DNA from: Lewinellaceae bacterium
Lineage (GTDB): Bacteria; Bacteroidota; Bacteroidia; Chitinophagales; Saprospiraceae
DNA length: 64,000 nucleotides
Direction of reading: 5' to 3'
Assembly: GCA_016708875.1 (NCBI GenBank)
Contig: JADJFA010000006.1
Span: forward strand, 1-64,000
This document shows, piece by piece, positions 10,520-17,630 of the stretch. The translations under genes were made by a program, and so were the position numbers. Position 1 is the first letter of the stretch. Every line of letters begins with the position of its first letter. Below the pieces are notes generated by a model. That model did no database searches. It saw only the letters and a list, made by a program, of their open reading frames with translations, and was not told the DNA's origin.

Positions 10520-10554
10520 AGCTCCTTGCAATATCGAATGAAATGTTTGACGCT

Positions 10555-10674
10555 TCAAACATGCAACCCACACATTTCCTCCGGCACTTCAGTCAGCCCA
10601 CAATTCCCAAGGTCAAGGCTTTTGGCTTTGGTCTTCTTATTTTCTTCGATGAGGCGCAGGGCGAGTTCGGACAT
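10555..10674 (-). pseudogene. Remnant of a leucine-rich-repeat (Roco-like) gene
   Basis: A 39-residue frame starts with ATG at 10674. It contains LALRLIEENKKTK, then one clear LRR unit, SLDLGNCGLTEVPEEM, and stops at 10555. This is the usual first part of long LRR or LRR-COR (Roco) proteins common in Saprospiria, but no further repeats follow in any frame before the convergent YhhN gene. It lies directly downstream of the PemK-type toxin. I read it as the 5' stub of a deleted gene; a functional microprotein is less likely. Confidence 0.6.
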
Positions 10675-10704
10675 AGTAAAAAAGATTAAATGCAGGTTTC
10701 ATTA

Positions 10705-11040
10705 CTACGGCTTCATAATGCCAATGATGGCATCAAAAACAGCCCGATGCAGCGTGTCCGAGATGATGCCCGAAGACTTGACGATCAGGTTTTTATCAGC
10801 AGTGAAAATCCGATTGGGCCGGATGTTGGAAGGTACGGGCAGTGAGCCGCTTGCAAAATCAAGGGCATCAAGCGCAATGGCAAAAGGGTCTTTGGGTGAG
10901 TTTTGAGAAGTGATTTGGCAAAGGATGATGTCATTTCCGGGCAAGTCGGCCAGCACCAAGGCGGGGCGACGTTTGCTGCCTGACAAATCAGAAAATGGGA
11001 ACGGGATGACGACAACTTCGCCTTTTACAAATTTTGCCAT
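10705..11040 (-). CDS. PemK/MazF-family toxin (mRNA interferase)
   Basis: The protein has 111 residues with the family start FVKGEVVVIPFPFSDLSGSKRRPALVL, followed by LCQITSQ and the C-terminal IRPNRIFTADKNLI segment. These match the SH3-like barrel of PemK/MazF ribonucleases, which cleave mRNA at short motifs until bound by the antitoxin. The ATG at 11040 lies inside the last codons of the upstream gene, a 16-base overlap that indicates translational coupling in a toxin-antitoxin operon. An LRR gene stub follows. Confidence 0.9.
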   Translation of the reverse strand: MAKFVKGEVVVIPFPFSDLSGSKRRPALVLADLPGNDIILCQITSQNSPKDPFAIALDALDFASGSLPVPSNIRPNRIFTADKNLIVKSSGIISDTLHRAVFDAIIGIMKP

Positions 11041-11288
11041 GCCTCATCCTCAGTTTCGGTGAGCCAATCTTGAGCCAAAGCTGGCTCGCTGGCAAAATGG
11101 GTCAGCGTGAGGTCGTCTTTTTCAGGTTTATGCCCCAGCAAGAAAAGGAGCAGATTTTTTCGCTCTGCCGCCCCTAATTGTTTTACAATTTCCATCAACT
11201 GGGTGAATTGCAAGGATTGATACGTAGGTTGAAGTTGTGCTGTCATCTGATGCGCTAGAATTTTTGCCTCAAAAATAACGGATTTCAT
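11025..11288 (-). CDS. Putative antitoxin of the PemK-type module
   Basis: The 87-residue product starts at the ATG at 11288 (MKSVIFEAKILAHQM). A TTG further upstream is also in frame but less likely. The sequence is helical and acidic at the C-terminus (DWLTETEDEAWQNL), the part expected to wrap the toxin. I see no clear DNA-binding fold of a known antitoxin class. The function comes from position: it is immediately upstream of, and overlaps, the toxin gene. Confidence 0.75.
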   Translation of the reverse strand: MKSVIFEAKILAHQMTAQLQPTYQSLQFTQLMEIVKQLGAAERKNLLLFLLGHKPEKDDLTLTHFASEPALAQDWLTETEDEAWQNL

Positions 11289-11333
11289 CAAAGATACCTC
11301 TAATCGAATCAATCCCCCAATCGAAAAATCAAA

Positions 11334-12395
11334 TCAATGCCGCACCCGCCCCATCCCCATCATCTTCAACATCCACCTTGCCAGCGGCTTCTCAGGATTC
11401 TTCCGTTTGCGCAAATCCAGGTACCAGCCAATTTTTTTGAGAATCGGCACTTTGTGCGTTTCCACAAACTCGATCAGCGTACCATCCGGGTCTTCGATAT
11501 AGGAAAAATAGCCAGCCGCTTCGCCCATGTCGAAGGAGCCGCTCGAATCCACTGTGAATGGGTGGCCTTTGGCTTCGCATTGTTTTTTCATTTCGGCCAT
11601 TCCTGTGATGTCAAAGCAAAGGTGGATATAGCCCAGATCGCCCCAAAGGCGGTTTTCAAAAATCTTGCGGGGTGCACGATCAAGGCTTTGCACCAGTTCA
11701 ATTTCCGTGTCGCCGAGTAGCGGACTGAAGGGCCCTTTGCGCTTTTCTGGGTGCCGCAGCAGCACGCGGCGGTATCTGCCAAAACCTCCATCAACGCCGT
11801 GCCAATCAGCAAAATCATCGGTGTGATCGTACACAACCGTTTGGTAGCCAAGTATTTCTGAATAAAATTTGATGGAGCGCTCCATGTCGGAAACGCCTAT
11901 GAATGCGCCGTAGACGCCGCCTGTATTTATTCCTTTTCCAGGGCTTGAAAACCAATCGTCTGCTCCAACAATTTCAAACGTATTTCCCCATGGGTCTTTC
12001 ACGAAAAAGTGCTCCAGGCCATCGGGGCGAGCCACAGGATTGGTCTGGATATTCACGCCGCGTTTGCGGAGGTAGTGAAACGTGGCCTGCACATCAGCTG
12101 ATTTGATTTTACAAATGCCAATGCCGAGGTCGCCGAGTTGAGGCTGGAATGGTGGCGGAACCGGCGTTCTGCCCGTGTATTGCCAGATTTCCATGCCCCC
12201 GCCACCCAGCATATTAAGGGCAAGGATAGCGTGGCGAGATTGCGGTTTTCCGCCCGTGTAAGGAAGCATTAAACCCGCTTCAGCGGCTTCTTCAAAAATC
12301 GGCACATCCATGCCAAAGTGTTGGCGATACCATTTGAACGCTTCATGGACATTGCTTACGCCGATGCCAACTTGTTGAATACCAGAGATAAACAT
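11334..12395 (-). CDS. Two-domain VOC (glyoxalase/dioxygenase superfamily) protein
   Basis: The protein has 353 residues made of two vicinal-oxygen-chelate modules. The first runs from about residue 4 (QQVGIGVSNVHEAFKWYRQHFG) to FVKDPWGNTFEIVGAD near 142. The second runs from about 160 (GAFIGVSDMERSIKFYSEILGY) to YIEDPDGTLIEFVETHK near 320. Both have the expected terminal Glu and a His early in the second half. Tandem VOC modules form one metal site in enzymes such as extradiol dioxygenases and glyoxalases, but I cannot name the substrate. No pathway genes flank it. Confidence 0.85.
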   Translation of the reverse strand: MFISGIQQVGIGVSNVHEAFKWYRQHFGMDVPIFEEAAEAGLMLPYTGGKPQSRHAILALNMLGGGGMEIWQYTGRTPVPPPFQPQLGDLGIGICKIKSADVQATFHYLRKRGVNIQTNPVARPDGLEHFFVKDPWGNTFEIVGADDWFSSPGKGINTGGVYGAFIGVSDMERSIKFYSEILGYQTVVYDHTDDFADWHGVDGGFGRYRRVLLRHPEKRKGPFSPLLGDTEIELVQSLDRAPRKIFENRLWGDLGYIHLCFDITGMAEMKKQCEAKGHPFTVDSSGSFDMGEAAGYFSYIEDPDGTLIEFVETHKVPILKKIGWYLDLRKRKNPEKPLARWMLKMMGMGRVRH

Positions 12396-12475
12396 AAAGG
12401 ATTTTAGACTTTTAGACGTTGTATCACAACTGCAAACTACTCCCTCCTTCGTTGAAACTTCGGCGGGTAAACCTG

Positions 12476-12904
12476 CTACTTACAATCCCCGAGTATGGTG
12501 ATTTGTTTGGGGTTGCGAAGGTTGATGGTGAAACGCTCTTTGCTCTTACTTTTCTCAACCATCCCAGAGATGCGCACCAATTTTTTGTCGTACTCGGCTG
12601 CACTGAGAAAATTAGCTTGATCCTGTCCCCAAATTATCACTGAAAACAGGTTGCGTGGATAAGGATCAAACATATTGATAAAGAGCGGTTTGCCATTGAT
12701 GTTTTCCATAAGGGTTGCACTCGCCACACAGCCCTCCACCACCACAAGCTCGCCCTCATGTTTGAGCACTTCTTTAGGGTCCGTGAGGATAAAAGACCGG
12801 TCAGAGGAAGTGGTGACGCTGAGTTCCAAGGGAGCCTCAGTCTGTGCAGAACTGATAGTGGCGAGCCATAAAACCATTGCGAACGCGAGAAAGCATTTTT
12901 GCAT
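12476..12904 (-). CDS. Exported OB-fold-like small protein
   Basis: The ATG at 12904 gives a 142-residue product with a clear signal peptide (MQKCFLAFAMVLWLATISSAQ). The mature part shows an OB-fold-like pattern: HEGELVVVEGCVAS, GKPLFINMFDPYP, LFSVIIWGQ, LVRISGMVEKSK. This resembles the nucleic-acid or ligand-binding OB proteins often found beside or inside exported nucleases. It is divergent from the TonB receptor gene, with a 144-base shared upstream region that contains the first Pho-box-like repeat set. Function unknown. Confidence 0.72.
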   Translation of the reverse strand: MQKCFLAFAMVLWLATISSAQTEAPLELSVTTSSDRSFILTDPKEVLKHEGELVVVEGCVASATLMENINGKPLFINMFDPYPRNLFSVIIWGQDQANFLSAAEYDKKLVRISGMVEKSKSKERFTINLRNPKQITILGDCK

Positions 12905-12971
12905 GATCTGATAAATTTTGGGCAAAGGTAAAACAGGAAAACCGCCCAGTTGCAGCGCCGACCGTTGAGAC

Positions 12972-13027
12972 TTAACCTAAACTTCATTTTGCCTTAAAAC
13001 CGGGGTTACATGGGACAGAGACTTTTG
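12972..13027 (+). promoter_or_regulatory. Pho-box-like operator 1 and promoter
   Basis: Three hexamers sit exactly 11 bases apart: TTAACC (12972), TTCATT (12983) and TTAAAA (12994). A -7-like element GACTTTTG follows at 13020-13027, its TTTG starting 41 bases after the start of TTCATT. The 11-base direct-repeat pattern is that of PhoB/PhoP sites known in other phyla. The same pattern stands before two nearby genes. The regulator's identity is inferred. Confidence 0.65.
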
Positions 13028-13048
13028 CACCCAAAATCTGTATCCTAC

Positions 13049-15853
13049 ATGAAGCAAATATCCATTCTCTCTTTGGCCAAAGTATTTTTTGCGGCGGCCC
13101 TCCTTTTCTCCACAATTCTCCTCTCTGCCCAAACGGGCATCATTTCCGGAAAAATTATTGATGCAAAATCTGCCGACGCCCTTATCGGCGTGTCTGTTCG
13201 CATGGACGAAGGTGCTGGAGGAGCAATCACTGACATTGACGGTAACTTCCGCATCGCGAACGTCCCAACAGGCAATCACAAAATCACTGTGAACTACACG
13301 GGGTATACAAGTAAAACCATTGAAGATGTTTTTGTGAAATCTGGCGAAGTCAGCACCATTGACATCGCCATTGAAGAAAGTGTCGGCCAAGCACTTGCCG
13401 AGGTAGTAGTTATAGCCAAGGCCAAGCGTGAAAGCACCAGCGCACTGACTATTTTCCAGAAAAACAGTGTCACGATGGCCGACGGAATCAGTTCGGAAAC
13501 CATCAAACGCACCCCTGACCGTACTACAGGCGATGTGATTCGTCGTGTGAGCGGGGCCAGTATTCAGGACGGCAAATTCGCTATCATCCGTGGCCTCAAC
13601 GACCGCTACAACGTGGCCATGCTCAATGGCGCATTGCTGCCCAGCACCGAAGCCGACCGCAAGGCGTTCTCGTTCGACCTTTTCCCTTCGTCCATGATTG
13701 ACAACCTCGTGGTGATGAAAACAGCGAGTGCAGACCTGCCAGGCGATTTTGCCGGCGGAGCGATTATCGTGAACACCAAAGACATCCCGGAGCAAAACTA
13801 CCTGAGCGTAAATGCCAGTGCGGGTGTGAACAATATCACGACCTTCCAGCCCTATATGAACGCTGCCAGCGGCAACACAGACTGGCTCGGCACAGATGAT
13901 GGTTCACGGGCGCTTCCATCTGATTATCCTTCCTTGGCAGCATACAACGCGGCTACACCTGATGAAAAAGCGCGCTATTCGCAATCGCTTCCAAACGATT
14001 GGGCCATTACAGAGCAGGGCAGCGCAGCACCGAACATGGGTTTCCAAATCACATCCGGCCTGGTCACTAAAGCAGAAAAAAAGGTACAGTTCGGCTCTAC
14101 CATCGCGCTTTCGTATTCCAATCAAAACCGCATTCAGGATGCTGAACGCAACCGTTTTGACCTGCAACGTCAATTGTACGCTTACCGCGACAAACAGTTC
14201 CGCAACAACGTGCTTTGGGGCGCATTGCTGAACAGTGCCTTGAAAATCAACAACGATCAGAAGTTTATCTTTCAGGCATCGTACACCACGAACACGAACA
14301 ATAGTGTCAACAGCCGCGAAGGGAGCGATTTTGATGCGGAGCGGTATATCCGATTCACTACCATCGAATTCACGGAGAACCACCTCCTTACTACCCGGGT
14401 GGGTGGTGAACATGCCCTTACCCCAGCTGGGCTGAAACTCACTTGGGGCGGTGGCATCAACCGCAGCTCGCGCGATATTCCTTCGCTGCGCCGGATGACC
14501 TACTTCAAAAACTTTGACTCGGAAGAAAGCGATCCTTACCGCGTCATCATTCAGCCGGGTTCTGCGAGCCTCAATTTTGGAGGCCGGTTCTACTCTGAAT
14601 TAGAAGAAAACACCTTGAATGGCAATGTTGATCTGAACATTCCTTTACGTTTTGCTGGTGAGAAACAGTTTATCAAAATCGGTGGTCTTTACCAGAAACG
14701 CGATCGTGATTTTTCGGCAAGAGTGTTGGGTTACACAGCAATAGGTCACCCTAATAATGAACTTTACTACCTGCCAAATGACCAAATTTTCAACCCTGAA
14801 AACATAAAGGCTTCCAATGGCTTCCTGATCAGTGAAATCACTAACCCCAGCGATGCCTATACGGCCAGCGCTGAGCTTGTATCCGGTTATGCGATGACAG
14901 ATTTGAAACTTTGGGGGAAACTCCGCGTGTCGGCAGGGTTGCGCCTTGAGCATTTCGATATGCAAGTATCCAGCTTCAACTATGGAGGCGGGGATGCCAG
15001 TCCTAATTTGATCAATACCGATCTGCTACCCTCGGCCAATTTGACCTACGCACTCAATGACAAACACCAGTTGCGATTTTCTATTTCCAAAACAGTGAGT
15101 CGCCCGGAATTCCGTGAACTCGCATCCTTTGCTTTCTACGATTATGAAGAGGAGGCTTCGGTGCAGGGCAATCCTAATCTTGTGCGTGGCACGATTAACA
15201 ATTACGACATTCGATACGAATGCTATCCTGGAGCAAACCAGCTCTTCAGCATCAGCCTTTTTTATAAAAAGTTCAAAGACCCAATCGAGCGGAATTTCAG
15301 CAGCTCGGGCGGTGGCAGCACAAGTTTTGGCTTCCAAAACGTGATGGGGGCTGAAAACTATGGTGCTGAACTAGAGGCGCGCAAAAACCTTGATTTTCTG
15401 GGTGGCTGGGGCGAAAACCTGCTCTTATTCACCAATGTGGCGTTTATCGGCTCCACCATTAACTTGAGCAATGCAGGCTCTTACGACCCTAAACGCGCCC
15501 TTCAGGGACAGTCGCCCTATATTGTCAACTCAGGTTTGACGGCTAATTTTCCTAAATGGGATTTGAGCACTACGTTGGCCTACAACATCATTGGCGACCG
15601 GGTTGCGTATGTTGGTACGGACAATTTCGCTGACATCTACGAACGCCACCGCAACCTGCTCGACTTCTCGATCAGCAAGAAAATCAGCAGCCGAGGTGAA
15701 GTGAAACTTACCTGGGGCGATATCCTCCGGCCTGATTTCATTTACTACCAAGACAACAACGCCTCCCATGCCTACGAGCCAGACATGGACAACCTGATGC
15801 AGCGCCGCAGCTTCGGCAGCACGGTGACACTGGGGCTTGGATACCGCTTTTAA
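13049..15853 (+). CDS. TonB-dependent receptor with carboxypeptidase-like regulatory domain (putative phosphate-starvation-induced)
   Basis: I chose the ATG at 13049, which begins a signal peptide (LAKVFFAAALLFSTILLSAQ) and lies just downstream of the -7 element; an earlier ATG at 13010 lies upstream of the likely transcript start. The 934-residue protein has a regulatory beta domain (about 28-110, GKIIDAKSADALIGVSV to YTGYTSKTIED), a plug (about 140-260, with RRVSGASIQDGKFAIIRGLNDRYN and LPGDFAGGAIIVNTKD) and a barrel ending in TLGLGYRF. It imports a ligand across the outer membrane using TonB energy. Its operator matches those of the PlcP-like and beta-helix genes downstream, which points to phosphate or organophosphate uptake; that substrate is inference. 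Confidence 0.88.
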   Translation: MKQISILSLAKVFFAAALLFSTILLSAQTGIISGKIIDAKSADALIGVSVRMDEGAGGAITDIDGNFRIANVPTGNHKITVNYTGYTSKTIEDVFVKSGEVSTIDIAIEESVGQALAEVVVIAKAKRESTSALTIFQKNSVTMADGISSETIKRTPDRTTGDVIRRVSGASIQDGKFAIIRGLNDRYNVAMLNGALLPSTEADRKAFSFDLFPSSMIDNLVVMKTASADLPGDFAGGAIIVNTKDIPEQNYLSVNASAGVNNITTFQPYMNAASGNTDWLGTDDGSRALPSDYPSLAAYNAATPDEKARYSQSLPNDWAITEQGSAAPNMGFQITSGLVTKAEKKVQFGSTIALSYSNQNRIQDAERNRFDLQRQLYAYRDKQFRNNVLWGALLNSALKINNDQKFIFQASYTTNTNNSVNSREGSDFDAERYIRFTTIEFTENHLLTTRVGGEHALTPAGLKLTWGGGINRSSRDIPSLRRMTYFKNFDSEESDPYRVIIQPGSASLNFGGRFYSELEENTLNGNVDLNIPLRFAGEKQFIKIGGLYQKRDRDFSARVLGYTAIGHPNNELYYLPNDQIFNPENIKASNGFLISEITNPSDAYTASAELVSGYAMTDLKLWGKLRVSAGLRLEHFDMQVSSFNYGGGDASPNLINTDLLPSANLTYALNDKHQLRFSISKTVSRPEFRELASFAFYDYEEEASVQGNPNLVRGTINNYDIRYECYPGANQLFSISLFYKKFKDPIERNFSSSGGGSTSFGFQNVMGAENYGAELEARKNLDFLGGWGENLLLFTNVAFIGSTINLSNAGSYDPKRALQGQSPYIVNSGLTANFPKWDLSTTLAYNIIGDRVAYVGTDNFADIYERHRNLLDFSISKKISSRGEVKLTWGDILRPDFIYYQDNNASHAYEPDMDNLMQRRSFGSTVTLGLGYRF

Positions 15854-15932
15854 TAAAGTGATGGAGCGATGAAGTGATAGAGTGATTTGGTTCGCGCTAT
15901 CACTTCATCACTCTATCGCTTCATCGCTTTAT
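15853..15932. repeat. Imperfect inverted repeat at the end of the TonB receptor gene
   Basis: Words of the type AAGTGATGGAGCGATGAAG on the left pair imperfectly with ATCGCTTCATCGCTTTAT on the right. It begins at the stop codon and probably forms the mRNA 3' end. Confidence 0.7.
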
Positions 15933-15989
15933 AAAGAATTTTGGATACAGATTTTAGTAGTTTAAAGGTTAGGAACTTTACTACGAATG

Positions 15990-16020
15990 CCCGGGCGACG
16001 CAAGTTGTTCGGGTTTTTTT
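15990..16020 (+). terminator. Intrinsic terminator with GCAA tetraloop
   Basis: A ten-pair stem (CCCGGGCGAC with GTTGTTCGGG, three G-U pairs) closes a GCAA loop and is followed by seven Ts. It ends the transcript of the TonB receptor gene or of a short intervening RNA. Confidence 0.75.
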
Positions 16021-16066
16021 GTACTGTAACCTCGGAGATTTTCGAAAACCTCCGAGGTTACAGTAC
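16021..16066. repeat. Palindrome GTACTGTAACCTCGGAG / CTCCGAGGTTACAGTAC
   Basis: This near-perfect inverted repeat belongs to the CCTCGGAGGTTTT family found also at 9739 and 29266. It abuts the previous terminator. Confidence 0.85.
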
Positions 16067-16082
16067 AAAAAACGGTCGTTTA

Positions 16083-16139
16083 TTAAACCTAACTTCATAT
16101 TGGCTTAACGGCGTTGTGGGTCATTTGCCGCCAACTTTG
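16083..16139 (+). promoter_or_regulatory. Pho-box-like operator 2 and promoter
   Basis: TTAAAC (16083), TTCATA (16094) and TTAACG (16105) are exactly 11 bases apart. A -7-like CAACTTTG lies at 16132-16139, its TTTG 42 bases after the start of TTCATA. The hexamer order and spacing match operator 1 almost base for base. It lies about 200 bases before the metallophosphoesterase ATG. Confidence 0.65.
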
Positions 16140-16176
16140 TGGCAGTAAAGTTTCGCAGTATAAACATGATTTTCCA

Positions 16177-16284
16177 CCCGCGCCCGTGACCTCTCTCCTT
16201 CTTTTGCTTGTCATTCAGTCTGTTCAGTCGCCCGTTTCACCCGTTAGTTTTCAGGCAAAATACTTTCCCGGCGCGGGTTTTTTT
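16177..16284 (+). promoter_or_regulatory. Leader with terminator-like pairing (CCCGCGCC ... GGCGCGGG-T7)
   Basis: CCCGCGCC at 16177-16184 is the exact complement of GGCGCGGG at 16270-16277, which is followed by seven Ts. The 3' part can also fold alone as CCCG-GCG-CGGG. Between the promoter and the metallophosphoesterase ATG this could end a short RNA or act as an attenuator. Confidence 0.4.
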
Positions 16285-16337
16285 GATCAATGATCGCTGT
16301 TTTATAATTGGCCCTCGTCATCGGTAATCTTTTGAAC

Positions 16338-17198
16338 ATGAAACGAGAACTCGATATAGTTGTAATCGCTGATGTGCATCTTGGCACCTATGGTTGTCAC
16401 GCCCGCGAACTAAACAACTACCTGAAAAGCATCGAGCCTCGTACGCTGGTGCTCAATGGCGACATCTTTGATATGTGGAATTTCAAGAAAAGCTACTTCC
16501 CGAAAGAACACATGGAGGTGGTTCGTCGCATACTGAAAATGGCCGTTAATGGCACAAAAGTCTATTACCTGACGGGCAACCACGATGATGTGCTTCGAAA
16601 GTTTGGAGAAATGTCTTTGGGGCTTATTCATTTGCGCAACAAGTTGGTTTTTCAAGTAGATGGCAAAAAACACTGGGTTTTCCATGGCGACGTGTTTGAC
16701 TCTTCGATACAGGGTGCACGTTGGCTGGCAAAGTTGGGTGGTCAAGGTTACGACTTGCTTATTCGCATCAATCGTATGATCAATCGGACCAGGCAGTTAT
16801 TTGGGTTAAAACCAGCTTCTTTTTCGGCAAGGGTGAAAAAAGGCGTAAAGAGTGCCGTCCGCTTTATCGGCGATTTTGAGGACATCGCAATCCAAATGGC
16901 CGCTGAAAACGATTACGACTGCGTCATTTGTGGGCATATACATCAACCTCAAATACGCGAAGTAGTAGCGAAAAATGGCAAAACAATCACTTATATGAAC
17001 AGCGGCGATTGGGTTGAACATCTCACCGCACTGGAATGCAAGGCTGGTCAGTGGGAAATGTACCAATACCACAAAGCGGATTTCTCCACGCCCAATCCTC
17101 GCTTGCAAGTGCAGGAGCGAGAGGGACAAAATTTGCAACTTCTCCGCGAGGAGTTGATGGGGAAGTCGCAAGGGATGGCGGCGTTTGAGTTGGTGTAA
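16338..17198 (+). CDS. PlcP-like metallophosphoesterase (phospholipid-remodelling phospholipase C type)
   Basis: The product has 286 residues from the ATG at 16338. It carries the calcineurin-like metal motifs in order: DVHLG, NGDIFDMWN, GNHDD, HGDVFD and CGHIHQP. The intervening signatures GARWLAKLGGQGYD, KKGVKSAVRFIGDFE and YMNSGDWVEH match the PlcP branch, relatives of LpxH. In proteobacteria PlcP removes phospho-head groups from phospholipids under phosphate starvation so that phosphate-free lipids can replace them. The Pho-box-like site upstream supports this reading over an LpxH role. It is soluble or peripheral, with no signal peptide. A long inverted repeat follows the stop. Confidence 0.82.
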   Translation: MKRELDIVVIADVHLGTYGCHARELNNYLKSIEPRTLVLNGDIFDMWNFKKSYFPKEHMEVVRRILKMAVNGTKVYYLTGNHDDVLRKFGEMSLGLIHLRNKLVFQVDGKKHWVFHGDVFDSSIQGARWLAKLGGQGYDLLIRINRMINRTRQLFGLKPASFSARVKKGVKSAVRFIGDFEDIAIQMAAENDYDCVICGHIHQPQIREVVAKNGKTITYMNSGDWVEHLTALECKAGQWEMYQYHKADFSTPNPRLQVQEREGQNLQLLREELMGKSQGMAAFELV

Positions 17199-17201
17199 TT
17201 G

Positions 17202-17314
17202 GATTTACGAATTGCGATTTTGGATTTACGATTAAAACAATGCCTAGAAAATATAAATCGAGCCTTTTCCGGGTCTCATAATCGTAAATCCAAAATCGCA
17301 ATTCGTAAATCGCT
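17202..17314. repeat. Long inverted repeat of GGATTTACGA words
   Basis: The left arm (17202-17239, GATTTACGAATTGCGATTTT...) is complementary to the right arm (17278-17314) around a loop of about 40 bases. It starts three bases after the metallophosphoesterase stop and probably forms its mRNA end. Confidence 0.85.
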
Positions 17315-17399
17315 AGCTGGGGAGGACAGGTTTCCAGACAAATTGCGCCCCGGCTTCTTTTTACGACTTCATACATAACTGTTTAGCAGGTTTGATTAG

Positions 17400-17431
17400 G
17401 CCGGGCGAATCTGATTCGCCCGGCTTTTTTT
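17400..17431 (+). terminator. Intrinsic terminator
   Basis: GCCGGGCGAATC pairs perfectly with GATTCGCCCGGC around one T and is followed by seven Ts. Confidence 0.85.
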
Positions 17432-17433
17432 GT

Positions 17434-17512
17434 AACGCGGATTACGCTTATCGAGCGGATTTGCACGGATCAAAATCCGCGTAAATCTGCCTGATCCGCG
17501 TAATCCGCGTTG
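17434..17512. repeat. Inverted repeat of AACGCGGATTACGC words
   Basis: AACGCGGATTACGC on the left is complementary to GCGTAATCCGCGTT on the right. Further CACGGAT/ATCCGCG words lie inside, related to the cacggat family at 7780 and 30828. Confidence 0.75.
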
Positions 17513-17516
17513 CCAC

Positions 17517-17594
17517 TTAACATTGGCTTCATCCAAACTTGACAAACGCTTAACCCCTTGTTTCCCATTCCCGCTTCATGCCTTCCGACCTTTG
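17517..17594 (+). promoter_or_regulatory. Pho-box-like operator 3 and promoter
   Basis: Four hexamers lie at exact 11-base steps: TTAACA (17517), TTCATC (17528), TTGACA (17539) and TTAACC (17550). GACCTTTG, a -7-like element, is at 17587-17594, its TTTG 41 bases after the start of the last hexamer. This is the most extended of the three sets and lies 37 bases before the beta-helix gene ATG, counted from the -7 element. Confidence 0.68.
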
Positions 17595-17630
17595 CAGCGC
17601 AAAAGCTATCCAACAAATTTTGCCTGCTCT

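Noticed and set aside
12977..13795. Long open frame on the minus strand opposite the TonB receptor start
   Set aside because: It overlaps the signal peptide and plug of a clear TonB receptor and contains no recognisable domain.
16148..16190. Short reading frame MIFHPRP after Pho-box-like operator 2
   Set aside because: Seven codons with no convincing ribosome-binding site; it is more likely part of the leader.
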